A stretch of DNA of 49,996 bases from Candidatus Omnitrophota bacterium (GCA_016209275.1 JACQWM010000028.1:1-49996), one strand, 5' to 3'; numbered from the stretch's first letter, positions 8,316-16,609 are shown. Translations and numbers: made by a program. Notes: generated by a model from the letters alone, not told the origin.

Positions 8316-9251
8316 GTGCCAACGCTTGATTTCACGCGACTGAAGACCTACCCCGCCAGTTCTCGCAAAAGCAAAGTGCAGATCTCGGCGTTTGCGAGGA
8401 TGGGCCGCAAAGGCGGCAGCTTCCGCCAGTTCTACGACTCTCTCCCGAAATTTCTCGCCGTCAACAGCTTGAACACGGTGGTGGACGCCATCGTGCAGGC
8501 GCGCCGCCGCCACAAACCCGTGCTGTGGATGTTCGGCGCGCATGTCATCAAGGTGGGCCTCAGCCCTTTGCTGATCGAGATGATCCGGCGCAAGATCGTG
8601 ACGGCCATCGCCATGAACGGGGCCGGGGTCATCCACGATTTCGAGCTGGCCTACATGGGGTGCACCTCGGAGGAAGTGGCCGAAGCGTTGGCCGACGGCT
8701 CCTTCGGCATGGCCGAGGAGACGCATCGGCAGCTCAACCGCGCCATCCGCGAGGGGGCGAAGCGAGGCTGGGGGCTGGGGCAGTCGGTGGGGGCGATGAT
8801 CGCCAAGAGCGCGCTGCCGCATCGGCGCCTTAGCGTGCTGGCGACGTGCCACCGGCTTGGGGTGCCGGCGACGGTGCATGTGGCCATCGGCACCGACATC
8901 ATCCACCAGCATGCGGATGCGGATGGGGCGGCCATCGGCCAAACCTCGCTGGCCGATTTCCGCACGCTCGTCGGGGTGGTCTCCAGCCTGGGGCACGGCG
9001 GGGTCGTGGGCAATTTCGGCTCGGCGGTGATTCTGCCGGAGGTGTTCCTGAAAGCCGTGTCGATTTCGCGCAACCTCGGCCATGCCGTCAAGGATTTTAC
9101 GGCGTTTGATTTCGACATGATCCGCCATTATCGGCCGTCGGAGAACGTGCTCAAGCGGCCCACGCTGCTCGGCGGCAAGGCCGTGCACATCACCGGCCAT
9201 CATGAGCTGCTGATGCCGCTGCTCGTCCGTTCCGTCATTGAACATCTTTAG
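8316..9251 (+). CDS. Conserved protein of unknown function, deoxyhypusine-synthase-like
   Basis: 311 residues with a GTG start. It has GAHVIKVGLSPLLIEMI near residue 69, then MNGAGVIHDFELAYMG, and a C-terminal part rich in Gly, His and Asp (GTDIIHQHADADGAAIG, LGHGGVVGNFGSAVILPE). The alternating beta-alpha pattern and the NGAG-IHD-E segment recall NAD-binding deoxyhypusine-synthase-family proteins. The lysine that carries the reaction in the true enzyme cannot be placed by eye, and bacteria lack the usual substrate. It is followed 12 bases later by the heptose kinase, so a role in surface sugar metabolism is possible. The function is not known to me. Confidence 0.6.
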   Translation: MPTLDFTRLKTYPASSRKSKVQISAFARMGRKGGSFRQFYDSLPKFLAVNSLNTVVDAIVQARRRHKPVLWMFGAHVIKVGLSPLLIEMIRRKIVTAIAMNGAGVIHDFELAYMGCTSEEVAEALADGSFGMAEETHRQLNRAIREGAKRGWGLGQSVGAMIAKSALPHRRLSVLATCHRLGVPATVHVAIGTDIIHQHADADGAAIGQTSLADFRTLVGVVSSLGHGGVVGNFGSAVILPEVFLKAVSISRNLGHAVKDFTAFDFDMIRHYRPSENVLKRPTLLGGKAVHITGHHELLMPLLVRSVIEHL

Positions 9252-9263
9252 CGGTGATGCCGC

Positions 9264-10277
9264 ATGAATAATTCGTTAGGCGCCTTGATCAAAAAATTCC
9301 GACGGGCGACCATCATGGTCATCGGCGATCTCATGCTCGATGAGTTCGTCTGGGGCAAAGTCAGCCGGATCAGCCCCGAGGCCCCGGTGCCGGTGGTGTG
9401 GGTGCAATCTGAATCGACGATGCCCGGGGGGGCGGCGAATGTGGCGAACAACCTTGCGGCGCTGGGCGGCCGCGTGATTCCTGTGGGCCTGATTGGCGAT
9501 GATCGGTGGGGCCATGCGCTCGTGTCGGGGTTGGCGTCGCAGCGCATCGACACCGGCTCGATCCTCACGATCCGCCGCCACACGACGGTCAAAACTCGGG
9601 TGATTGCGCATCACCAGCAGGTGGTGCGGGTGGATCGAGAGCAGAACGAACCGCTGCCGCCCAAGACGATCGAGCGGCTCATTGCCGCCGTCGAGGCCCG
9701 CCTGCCGGAGGCGGACGCGATGATCATCGAAGACTACGGCAAGGGCGTCATTACCCGGCAGCTCTTGGAGTCGGTGATTCCTCGAGCGCGTTCGCGCAAG
9801 ACGATCATCACGGTGGATCCGAAGCAGGAGCATTTCGATTTGTATCGCGGCGTGACGGCCCTCACGCCGAACCGCGAGGAAGCCGGCGAGGCCGTGGGCC
9901 GCGAACTTCAGACGCCGGCGGATGTGGAGGCGGCGGGTGCTGACATTTTGCGGCGGCTGATGTGCGATGGGCTGCTGATTACGCTCGGCGAGGAAGGCAT
10001 GTGCGTCTTTGAGCAGGAGCGCGCACCCCTGCGCATTCCCACCGTGGCGCAAGAAGTCTTCGACGTGGCCGGGGCGGGTGACACCGTGATCGCGACGTTT
10101 ACCTTAGCACTCGCCGGCGGGGCGAGCATGGAGCAGGCCGCGCGGCTGGCCAATGCGGCGGCTGGCATCGTCGTTGGAAAGTTGGGGGTCGCCACCACCA
10201 CGCCCGAGGAATTAACGCAGGTCCTCGCGGCTCGACGACGCCAGCCGCGTCCGCGTCCAGTGAGCCTGCATCGATGA
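9264..10277 (+). CDS. hldA: D-glycero-beta-D-manno-heptose-7-phosphate kinase
   Basis: 337 residues, a PfkB/ribokinase-family kinase. The N-terminal segment VIGDLMLDEFVWGKVSRISPEAP and PGGAANVANNLAALG match the kinase half of HldE (RfaE domain I). The C-terminal DVAGAGDTVIATF holds the catalytic aspartate and anion hole. The adenylyltransferase half of HldE is absent, so a separate HldC would be needed and is not in this window. It makes heptose 1,7-bisphosphate for ADP-heptose, a lipopolysaccharide core precursor. It overlaps kdsB by ATGA. Confidence 0.9.
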   Translation: MNNSLGALIKKFRRATIMVIGDLMLDEFVWGKVSRISPEAPVPVVWVQSESTMPGGAANVANNLAALGGRVIPVGLIGDDRWGHALVSGLASQRIDTGSILTIRRHTTVKTRVIAHHQQVVRVDREQNEPLPPKTIERLIAAVEARLPEADAMIIEDYGKGVITRQLLESVIPRARSRKTIITVDPKQEHFDLYRGVTALTPNREEAGEAVGRELQTPADVEAAGADILRRLMCDGLLITLGEEGMCVFEQERAPLRIPTVAQEVFDVAGAGDTVIATFTLALAGGASMEQAARLANAAAGIVVGKLGVATTTPEELTQVLAARRRQPRPRPVSLHR

Positions 10278-11845
10278 GCGTCCTCGTGGTCATTCCGGCG
10301 CGGTATGGCTCAACGCGATTTCCCGGCAAGCCTCTCGCCCTGCTTTCCGGCAAACCGGTGATCCAGCGCGTCTATGAACAGGCCAGCCGTGCGACATTGG
10401 CGAAGCCAGTGATCGTGGCGACTGATGATGACCGCATTGCGCGCGCCGTGACGCAGTGCGGTGGCCAGGCCGTCATGACCTCGGCATCCGCGCGCAGCGG
10501 CACCGAGCGCGTGGCCGAAGTGGCGCGCGCGCACCAGGCCCAGGTCATCATCAACGTGCAGGGCGATGAGCCGCTGATTCACCCGTCGATGATCGACCAA
10601 TTGGCGGAGTATCTCACGCGCCACGCCGCCGTGCCGATGGCCTCGTTGATGACGGCGTTGAAGCCCGAGGACCTCGCCAATCCGAACGTGGTGAAGGTGG
10701 TGACGGATCGCGATGGATTTGCCCTGTATTTTTCCCGGGCTCCTATCCCGCATGTCCGCAATCACTCAATCACTCAATCACTCAATCACCCGTGGAAGCA
10801 TTTGGGCATCTATGGCTACCAGCGGCATTTTCTGCTGCAATTTCCATCCTTAGAGCCGACCCCGCTTGAGCAGGCTGAGCAGCTGGAGCAGCTGCGAGCG
10901 CTTGAGCACGGCTACCGCATCAAACTTCTGGAAACCGCGCATGACACCATTGGGGTGGATACGCCGGAGGATTTGAAAAAGGCGGAAGCGCTGATGCAGA
11001 CCGTAGATCGCAAACCGCAGACCGCAGCGAGAAAGACGGCGGGAGCGGTCTTGGTGGCCTTCCTCCTTGTGCATGGGATGGCGCAGGCCGCGAATGAGTC
11101 AGCGCAAGATCCGTCCTGGCGGCAGGCCGATGCCCAGGCCATGCAGCTCTACCAACAAGGGAAGGTGGCTGAAGCCACCGCGCTCACCGAATCGCTGCTG
11201 CGCCGAGCCTCCGCTGCGTTCGGCCCTGATGACATGACCGTGGCGAAATACCAGAATAATTTGGCTCAGCTTGATGCGGCCCAGCATCGCGACGCTGAAG
11301 CGGCCCTCCTCTATCAGCGAGCGCTTCACATTCTCGATCAGCGCTTAGGATCCGAGCATCCGCACAACGCCTCGGTCTTGGTGGGCTATGCGGATGTGCT
11401 CAAACGCCTCGGTCGGGCGGAGGAAGCGAACGCCATCGCCGCCCGCCTTCAACGCATCGCGTCGCAAGAGCACACCGAGCAGGCGAATTTCGAACGCGTG
11501 GTGTCAACCGGCGATCAGCTATATGCGCAAGGCCGCTTCGCGGAAGCCGAGCAGGTGGCGCTGATGACCGTGCAGGCGACTGAGAAAAAATTCGGGCTCC
11601 ATGATCCGCGGACCGCGCTGGCGTATAACGATCTCGCCACATCGTACTATTCGCAGCGGAAATTTGCCGAAGCGCTCCCGCTGTTTCGGAAGGCGTTAGA
11701 CATGCTCGAGCAGACCGTGGGGGAGCGCGATGCGGATACGATCACCGTCATGGAAAATTACGCGCTCTGTTTGCGCGACAGCGGCGATGCGAAGGCCGCC
11801 CAACCGATTGAAGCTCAGCTGAAGGCGCGGAAAGCGAAACCGTAA
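10274..11845 (+). CDS. kdsB: CMP-KDO synthetase joined in frame to a secreted TPR protein
   Basis: 523 residues. Residues 1-240 are a complete KdsB: VIPARYGSTRFPGKPL, the NVQGDEP metal-nucleotide site and the ending GVDTPEDLKKAEAL. It activates KDO with CTP. Residues 163-173 ([11 protein letters not shown]) are encoded by an 8-bp repeat array and sit in a loop. From residue 241 a GCAGACC-type 7-bp array leads into a typical signal peptide (GAVLVAFLLVHGMAQA) and then about five tetratricopeptide repeats to the end. A cytoplasmic enzyme followed by an export signal is unlikely as one working chain. ATG 10994, inside the array, could start the TPR protein separately. The stop adjoins the pyrG ATG. 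Confidence 0.9.
   Translation: MSVLVVIPARYGSTRFPGKPLALLSGKPVIQRVYEQASRATLAKPVIVATDDDRIARAVTQCGGQAVMTSASARSGTERVAEVARAHQAQVIINVQGDEPLIHPSMIDQLAEYLTRHAAVPMASLMTALKPEDLANPNVVKVVTDRDGFALYFSRAPIPHVRNHSITQSLNHPWKHLGIYGYQRHFLLQFPSLEPTPLEQAEQLEQLRALEHGYRIKLLETAHDTIGVDTPEDLKKAEALMQTVDRKPQTAARKTAGAVLVAFLLVHGMAQAANESAQDPSWRQADAQAMQLYQQGKVAEATALTESLLRRASAAFGPDDMTVAKYQNNLAQLDAAQHRDAEAALLYQRALHILDQRLGSEHPHNASVLVGYADVLKRLGRAEEANAIAARLQRIASQEHTEQANFERVVSTGDQLYAQGRFAEAEQVALMTVQATEKKFGLHDPRTALAYNDLATSYYSQRKFAEALPLFRKALDMLEQTVGERDADTITVMENYALCLRDSGDAKAAQPIEAQLKARKAKP
10761..10791 (+). repeat. 8-bp repeat array inside kdsB (ATCACTCA family)
   Basis: Three exact copies of ATCACTCA followed by ATCACCC. It encodes residues 163-173 of KdsB in frame. 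Flanks CGC before and CCGT after resemble those of the array at 13541. Confidence 0.85.
10996..11030 (+). repeat. 7-bp repeat array at the KdsB/TPR junction (GCAGACC family)
   Basis: About five units of GCAGACC with drift (GTAGATC, GCAAACC). It lies exactly between the end of the KdsB domain and the signal peptide of the TPR part. The same unit recurs at 23785. Confidence 0.75.
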
Positions 11846-13528
11846 ATGGCGAAGTATATCTTTGTGACTGGTGGCGTCGTCTCGAGCTTAGGCAAGGGCA
11901 TTGCCTCGGCCTCCATCGGGCTGCTGCTCAAATCCCGCGGCCTGAAAGTCACGCTGCAGAAGCTCGATCCCTACATCAACGTGGATCCCGGCACCATGAG
12001 CCCGTACCAGCACGGCGAAGTTTACGTGACCGAAGACGGGGCGGAAACCGACCTGGACTTGGGCCACTACGAGCGATTCACCGGCCAAACGATGACGCAG
12101 GCCAATAACGTGACGGCCGGCCGCATTTATCATACGGTGATCACGAAAGAGCGGCGCGGCGATTACCTCGGCAGCACGGTCCAAGTGGTCCCGCACATCA
12201 CCGATGAGATCAAGCAGTCGATGAGGGCTGTCGCGAAACAGAATGTTGATGTGGTCATCATTGAAGTCGGCGGCACCGTCGGCGACATCGAAGGCTTGCC
12301 GTTTCTTGAGGCGATCCGCCAGCTGCGCAATGAGCTCGGGCGGGGGAACGCCATTAATGTCCATGTCACACTCGTGCCCTACATTCGCGCCGCGGATGAG
12401 CTGAAGACCAAACCCACCCAGCATTCCGTGGGCAAATTGCGGGAAATCGGTCTGCAGGCCGACGTGCTCTTGTGCCGAACCGAGAAGCCGTTCTCCGAAG
12501 GCGTGCGCAGCAAAATCGCGCAGTTTTGCAACGTGGCCCCTGAGGCGGTGATTCAAGCGCTCGATGTGCGCGATGTCTACGAGGTGCCGCTCATTTTTAA
12601 TCAGCAGGGATTGGATGACACGATCCTCCGCTTGCTCGAGCTGAAGTACCCCCAGCATGATTTGCTGGAATGGCGCACGAAGGTCGTGGAGCGGGCCCTC
12701 AACCCGAAATACCGCGTGGCGATTGCCGTCGTCGGCAAATACATCCAGCTGCAGGATGCGTACAAGTCCATCTATGAGGCTCTGCGCCACGGCGGCTTGG
12801 GGAATGATGCCGCCGTCGATGTGACGCGCGTGGATTCCGAGCAGATTGAGCGTGACGGGGCCGAGGCGACGCTCGGCAAGGCTCACGGCATTCTGATCCC
12901 TGGAGGTTTCGGGCACCGGGGCATCGAAGGCAAACTCGCCGCGATCCGCTATGCGCGCGAGCGCGGCGTGCCGTTTTTGGGCATTTGTCTTGGGATGCAG
13001 TGCGCCGTGATTGAATTCGCGCGCAATGTCTGCGGCCTGGCCGGGGCCAACTCCACCGAATTTGATCCCAAAGCCCCGCATTCGGTGATCAGCCTGCTGG
13101 AAGAGCAGCAGGGGATCAAGGCCATGGGCGGCACGATGCGTTTGGGAGCATCCACGTGCCGGCTGCAAAAGGGGACGAAAGCGTTCGCCGCCTATCAGCG
13201 CGAGGAAATTTCTGAGCGGCACCGCCATCGCTACGAAGTCAACAACGCGTATCGCGGACAATTCAGGAAGGCGGGCCTCGTTGTGGCAGCGACCTACAAT
13301 CCTGGCGATTTGGTGGAAATTATCGAGCTGGCCGATCATCCCTGGTTTGTGGCCGGGCAATTCCACCCGGAGTTTCGATCGCGACCGTTGTCCCCGCATC
13401 CGCTGTTTACGGCCTTTGTCTCGGCCGCGCTTCACTACAGCACGCAGCAGGTATCCAATGGCGGCACACATCGACGAGCTAAAAAAGTATCTGCCGCCAA
13501 ACCTCGACGCTCCGCCAAAACTCGCTAA
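11846..13528 (+). CDS. pyrG: CTP synthase
   Basis: 560 residues, full length. The synthetase domain begins [17 protein letters not shown] and includes [19 protein letters not shown] and [11 protein letters not shown]. The C-terminal glutaminase domain has the nucleophile elbow [12 protein letters not shown] with its cysteine and later GQFHPEF. It aminates UTP to CTP with glutamine. Its position directly after kdsB makes sense, because KdsB consumes CTP. There is a long Lys/Arg-rich tail after the glutaminase domain. The 527-residue open frame on the other strand is a shadow of this gene. Confidence 0.97.
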   Translation: MAKYIFVTGGVVSSLGKGIASASIGLLLKSRGLKVTLQKLDPYINVDPGTMSPYQHGEVYVTEDGAETDLDLGHYERFTGQTMTQANNVTAGRIYHTVITKERRGDYLGSTVQVVPHITDEIKQSMRAVAKQNVDVVIIEVGGTVGDIEGLPFLEAIRQLRNELGRGNAINVHVTLVPYIRAADELKTKPTQHSVGKLREIGLQADVLLCRTEKPFSEGVRSKIAQFCNVAPEAVIQALDVRDVYEVPLIFNQQGLDDTILRLLELKYPQHDLLEWRTKVVERALNPKYRVAIAVVGKYIQLQDAYKSIYEALRHGGLGNDAAVDVTRVDSEQIERDGAEATLGKAHGILIPGGFGHRGIEGKLAAIRYARERGVPFLGICLGMQCAVIEFARNVCGLAGANSTEFDPKAPHSVISLLEEQQGIKAMGGTMRLGASTCRLQKGTKAFAAYQREEISERHRHRYEVNNAYRGQFRKAGLVVAATYNPGDLVEIIELADHPWFVAGQFHPEFRSRPLSPHPLFTAFVSAALHYSTQQVSNGGTHRRAKKVSAAKPRRSAKTR

Positions 13529-13533
13529 CCATC

Positions 13534-14412
13534 ATGACGCAATCACCTCATCACTCAATCACTCAATCACCCGTCGTTGTTCGGGTGGGTTCTCTCAACA
13601 TCGGCGCCGGCCAGCCGCTCGTGTTGATTGCCGGGCCAGATGTCATCGAATCCGAAAAACACCTTGCCTCGCATGCCGAACGGATGCGCACGATGTGCGC
13701 GAAGGCCGGCGTGTCGTACATCTTAAAATCCAGCTACGACAAAGCCAACCGCACCTCAGGGACCTCGTTCCGCGGCCCCGGCATCAAGGAGGGGCTGAAC
13801 ATCCTGGCCAAGGTGAAGAAGTCCGTGGGGGTTCCGGTCTTGAGCGATGTGCACTGCCGCGAAGATGTCGCACCGGCGGCTGAGGTGCTGGATGTGCTGC
13901 AAGTGCCGGCGTTTCTTTCGCGCCAGACCGATTTGATCATTGCCGTCGCCAAAACCGGCAAGCCGATGAATATCAAGAAGGGCCAGTTTCTCGCTCCGTG
14001 GGACATGAGGCACGTAATCGCCAAGGCTGAGTCTGCCGGCAATCATTCGATTTTGGTGACCGAACGGGGAGCGAGTTTTGGCTACAACAACCTGGTCTCC
14101 GACATGCGCAGCCTGCAAGTGCTCGCCGGTTTCGGCTACCCGGTGATTTTCGATGGCACGCACTCGGTCCAGCTTCCAGGCGGGCTTGGGGATGCCTCAG
14201 GCGGCCAGCGCGAATTTGTGCCGACCCTCGTGCGCGCGGCCGTCGCCACCGGTTTCTGCCACGGCATTTTCCTCGAAGTCCATGAGGATCCTGATCACGC
14301 TCCGGTTGATGGGCCCAATATGCTCAAACTCTCCAACTTGCCCCGCCTTTTAGACGAAGTCCAAGCTATCCAAAGAGCGATATCAGATATCAAACGGCCA
14401 TTTCATATCTGA
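13534..14412 (+). CDS. kdsA: KDO-8-phosphate synthase
   Basis: 292 residues. It condenses arabinose 5-phosphate and PEP to KDO 8-phosphate. LIAGPDVIESE, KSSYDKANRTS, FRGPGIKEGL, VSDVH-type LSDVHCREDV and FDGTHSVQLPGG match KdsA. The usual GPCVIES segment reads GPDVIES here. Residues 3-12 (QSPHHSITQSP) come from an 8-bp repeat array and the last ten residues (AISDIKRPFHI) from a palindromic element, so both ends of this essential enzyme are repeat-encoded. It starts 5 bases after pyrG. Confidence 0.96.
   Translation: MTQSPHHSITQSPVVVRVGSLNIGAGQPLVLIAGPDVIESEKHLASHAERMRTMCAKAGVSYILKSSYDKANRTSGTSFRGPGIKEGLNILAKVKKSVGVPVLSDVHCREDVAPAAEVLDVLQVPAFLSRQTDLIIAVAKTGKPMNIKKGQFLAPWDMRHVIAKAESAGNHSILVTERGASFGYNNLVSDMRSLQVLAGFGYPVIFDGTHSVQLPGGLGDASGGQREFVPTLVRAAVATGFCHGIFLEVHEDPDHAPVDGPNMLKLSNLPRLLDEVQAIQRAISDIKRPFHI
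13541..13572 (+). repeat. 8-bp repeat array at the kdsA start (ATCACTCA family)
   Basis: Begins AATCACC, then TCATCACTCAATCACTCAA and ATCACCC. It directly follows the ATG and encodes the N-terminal tail of KdsA. Confidence 0.8.
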
Positions 14413-14441
14413 TATGGTTTGGCCGTTTGATATCTGATATC
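14379..14441 (+). repeat. Palindromic element, double/chimeric copy
   Basis: Outer arms GATATCAGATATCAAACGG (from 14379) and its complement (to 14441) form a perfect 22-bp inverted repeat. The centre holds a further TTTCATATCTGATAT half of the common form, as if two copies had recombined. It contains the kdsA stop codon and ends 12 bases before kpsF. Confidence 0.85.
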
Positions 14442-14452
14442 GTCTGGAAACC

Positions 14453-15412
14453 ATGAGCATTAAACGGGCACGAGAAGTATTGAGGATTGAAGCGGAGGCG
14501 ATTCTGCGGCTGATTCCGCGCGTAGGCCGCGCCTTTGAGGATGCGGTGGATCGCGTGGTGGCCTGCCGCGGCCGTGTGGTCGTCACCGGCATGGGCAAGG
14601 CCGGCCTTATCGGGCAGAAGATTTCGGCAACGCTTTCCTCAACAGGCACGCCGAGCCATTGGCTCCATCCAGCCGAAGCCATCCACGGGGATCTGGGCCG
14701 CATCACGAAGGATGACGTCATCATCGCCGTCTCCAACAGCGGCGAAACCGAAGAGCTCACGCGGCTGCTGCCCGTGATCAAGCGCATTGGCGCCTCGCTC
14801 ATCGCGATGACAGGCAATCCTACATCCAGCCTGACAAAATATAGCGACGTGACCCTCGATGTCAGTGTGGCGCACGAAGCCTGCTCGCTCAATCTCGCGC
14901 CCACCTCCTCGACGACCGCGATGCTGGCGATGGGCGATGCGCTCGCCGTGGTCGTGGCGGAGCGGAAAGGCTTTAAGGAAAAGGATTTCGCGCGGCTGCA
15001 TCCGGGCGGCGCGCTCGGCAAGCGGCTGCTGCTGCGCGTTAAAGACATCATGCGCACCGGAGCAGCGCATCCAGTGGTCAAGGAGACCGCGCGCGTCAAA
15101 CACGTGCTGCTGGCGATTACGAAGGCGCGGGCCGGCTGTGCCAGCGTGGTCGACGCGCGCGGGCGGCTGGCCGGCATCTTCACCGACGGAGATTTGCGCC
15201 GGCATCTGGAATCCACCGCGGATCTGACCCAGCATCGGGTGCGCGAGGTCATGACGCGCCATCCGAAGACCATCGGCCAGGATCGCCTGGCCGTGGAAGC
15301 GCTGCGCATGCTGCGCGAGCACCGCATCGATGAGGTGGTCGCCGTCGATGAGCGCCGCCGGCCCGTCGGCCTCCTCGACGTCCAGGATCTGTTGAAGGCC
15401 GGCTTTGTCTAG
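14453..15412 (+). CDS. kdsD: D-arabinose-5-phosphate isomerase
   Basis: 319 residues. The SIS domain spans residues 1-200 (GRVVVTGMGKAGLIGQKI, LSSTGTPSHWLHPAEAIHGDLG, SNSGETEEL, LNLAPTSSTTAMLAMGDALA, FARLHPGGALGKRL). Two CBS domains follow (about 205-260 and 270-319). It converts ribulose 5-phosphate to arabinose 5-phosphate, the substrate of KdsA. This is the KdsD/KpsF/GutQ family; the KDO operon context favours KdsD function. It lies between two copies of the palindromic element. Confidence 0.95.
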   Translation: MSIKRAREVLRIEAEAILRLIPRVGRAFEDAVDRVVACRGRVVVTGMGKAGLIGQKISATLSSTGTPSHWLHPAEAIHGDLGRITKDDVIIAVSNSGETEELTRLLPVIKRIGASLIAMTGNPTSSLTKYSDVTLDVSVAHEACSLNLAPTSSTTAMLAMGDALAVVVAERKGFKEKDFARLHPGGALGKRLLLRVKDIMRTGAAHPVVKETARVKHVLLAITKARAGCASVVDARGRLAGIFTDGDLRRHLESTADLTQHRVREVMTRHPKTIGQDRLAVEALRMLREHRIDEVVAVDERRRPVGLLDVQDLLKAGFV

Positions 15413-15415
15413 AGC

Positions 15416-15453
15416 GATATCAGATATGAAATGGCCATTTCATATCTGATGTC
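15416..15453 (+). repeat. Palindromic element copy 2
   Basis: 38-bp palindrome with arm GATATCAGATATGAAATGG; the right end reads GATGTC, one mismatch. It starts three bases after the kdsD stop and ends 22 bases before kdsC. Confidence 0.9.
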
Positions 15454-15475
15454 GATCTGAGGCTCCTTTTTCGAG

Positions 15476-16018
15476 ATGGAACGAACGCATAGTCCGTCAC
15501 CGGAAATTGTGCAGCGCGCTGCGCGCGTGAATGTCCTGCTCATCGACGTCGACGGTGTCTTGACCGACGGGCGGATCGTCTACGCGGAGTACGGCGATGA
15601 GCTGAAGTTCTTCAACGTGCAGGATGGCGCCGGACTCGTCTTTTGGAACCGTGTGGGCCTGAAGTCCGCCATCATCACCTCTAGAACTTCCAAGATGGTC
15701 AAGCGACGCGCCAAGGAAATGCGCATTGACTTCCTCGCCCAGGGCGAGCGTGTGAAAATCCACGCCTTTGAGCGGATGCTGAAGAGATTGCGCACGACGC
15801 CGGAGCAAGTCTGCGCGATCAGCGATGATGTGATGGAGCTGCCCATCCTGCGCCAGGTCGGTCTCGCCGTGGCCGTGCCGAACGCCATCGATGAAGTCAA
15901 AACCATTTGCCATTACGTCACGCATCGTCCCGGCGGGCAAGGCGCGGTGCGAGAAGTCGTCGATATGATCCTCAAAGCCAAAGGCCTTTGGGAATCCGTC
16001 CTCCAGTACTATCACTAA
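15476..16018 (+). CDS. kdsC: KDO-8-phosphate phosphatase
   Basis: 180 residues, a capless C0-type HAD phosphatase. Motif I is LLIDVDGVLTDGRIVY near residues 21-36; FNVQDGAGL, the ITSRTSKMV motif II and ISDDVMELPIL motif III follow. It hydrolyses KDO 8-phosphate to KDO. The length matches stand-alone KdsC. With kdsB, kdsA and kdsD it completes the KDO pathway in one place. Confidence 0.93.
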   Translation: MERTHSPSPEIVQRAARVNVLLIDVDGVLTDGRIVYAEYGDELKFFNVQDGAGLVFWNRVGLKSAIITSRTSKMVKRRAKEMRIDFLAQGERVKIHAFERMLKRLRTTPEQVCAISDDVMELPILRQVGLAVAVPNAIDEVKTICHYVTHRPGGQGAVREVVDMILKAKGLWESVLQYYH

Positions 16019-16108
16019 TCACTCTACCTACAGAACTTCCTGTATCGCAGAGCGTTATATCAAGGGACGTCCAGAACGCGTACCGCCTATAAAAATTTGG
16101 TAAAAGTC

Positions 16109-16138
16109 TTGAAGAAATAAGAGAGGATATGGCATACT
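16109..16138 (+). promoter_or_regulatory. Possible promoter of the HTH gene
   Basis: TTGAAG 16109-16114 and CATACT 16133-16138 are 18 bases apart, in a stretch visibly richer in A and T than its neighbours. The rest of the 16019-16195 gap shows only a repeat array. Confidence 0.35.
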
Positions 16139-16150
16139 CCCATCTAAGAG

Positions 16151-16188
16151 CAGTGATTGAGTGATGCAGTGATTGGGTGATGGAGTGA
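16151..16188 (+). repeat. 8-bp repeat array upstream of the HTH gene (TGATTGAG orientation)
   Basis: CAGTGATTGAGTGATGCAGT then GATTGGGTGATGGAGTG. It is the reverse orientation of the ATCACTCA family and ends 8 bases before the HTH start. Confidence 0.75.
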
Positions 16189-16195
16189 AAAGATA

Positions 16196-16414
16196 ATGAT
16201 AATGAAGAAATCAACCAACGGTCACGGACAACCGAAAGATCAGATCATGACGCTGCGCGAGGTGGCGAAGTACCTCGGCTTGCACGTCATGACCGTGTAT
16301 AAGCTCACCCGCGAAGGGCGCGTGCCGGCGGCCAAGATCGGCGGCCAGTGGCGCTTCAAGCGCGACGTCCTCGATGGCTGGCTCGAAGGCCAGATGCACC
16401 AGCACACCACGTAA
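16196..16414 (+). CDS. Excisionase-family (HTH_17) DNA-binding protein
   Basis: 72 residues. MTLREVAKYLGLHVMTVYKL followed by REGRVPAAKIGGQWRFKRDVLDGWL is the MerR-like winged-helix fold of the excisionase/HTH_17 family. These small proteins act as recombination directionality factors or transcription regulators. No integrase is in the window, so a regulatory role is more likely. ATG 16202 is an equally possible start. It opens the accessory island between kdsC and the lpx/lpt genes. Confidence 0.8.
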   Translation: MIMKKSTNGHGQPKDQIMTLREVAKYLGLHVMTVYKLTREGRVPAAKIGGQWRFKRDVLDGWLEGQMHQHTT

Positions 16415-16446
16415 GCGATCAGCGTTTAGCCTTCAGCGATCAGCAA
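16414..16446 (+). repeat. Short direct repeat after the HTH gene
   Basis: AGCGATCAGC occurs twice, separated by GTTTAGCCTTC. It may be another junction micro-array of a further unit family. Confidence 0.4.
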
Positions 16447-16459
16447 CGACCTCTCACCA

Positions 16460-16489
16460 TTGACGCCGTAGTGACGTTAGGGCTATACT
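16460..16489 (+). promoter_or_regulatory. Promoter of the riboswitch leader
   Basis: TTGACG 16460-16465 and TATACT 16484-16489, spacing 18. The expected start near 16496 leaves a leader of about 270 bases before the surface-protein gene. Confidence 0.7.
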
Positions 16490-16511
16490 TTTTATAGATA
16501 GACTGACGATA

Positions 16512-16609
16512 AGAGCACACCCCGCGTGGTGAGCGGGGGTCGCAAAGCCACGGGTCTCAGGAAGAAGATCGCCGGGTTGCCGAGGAATCTGAGATCGCCG
16601 AACTGCCGA
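16512..16609 (+). ncRNA. GEMM-type cyclic-dinucleotide riboswitch aptamer
   Basis: Hallmarks of the GEMM-I (cyclic di-GMP-I) aptamer are visible in order. GAGCACACC leads into a P2 stem CCCCGC/GCGGGG (16520-16525 with 16533-16538). GTCGCAAAGCCACGGGTCT follows from 16539. A P3 stem forms either as GGTCT 16553-16557 with AGATC 16566-16570, or longer as GGTCTCAG 16553-16560 with CTGAGATC 16589-16596. The closing GCCGGGTTGCCGA ends at 16583. The first P2-side base expected to read the ligand is G, favouring c-di-GMP over cGAMP, but this assignment is tentative. The closing segment occurs twice (16567-16583 and 16593-16609). Confidence 0.78.

Noticed and set aside
7989-9245. A 418-codon open frame on the minus strand
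   Set aside because: It spans two + strand genes and a terminator/promoter region. The product is rich in His, Arg, Asp and Gly with no domain, and it is a shadow.
11888-13471. A 527-codon open frame on the minus strand
   Set aside because: It lies fully opposite pyrG, which has every family motif. Long antisense frames are expected in GC-rich coding DNA, and the translation is Arg/His-rich without any known domain.
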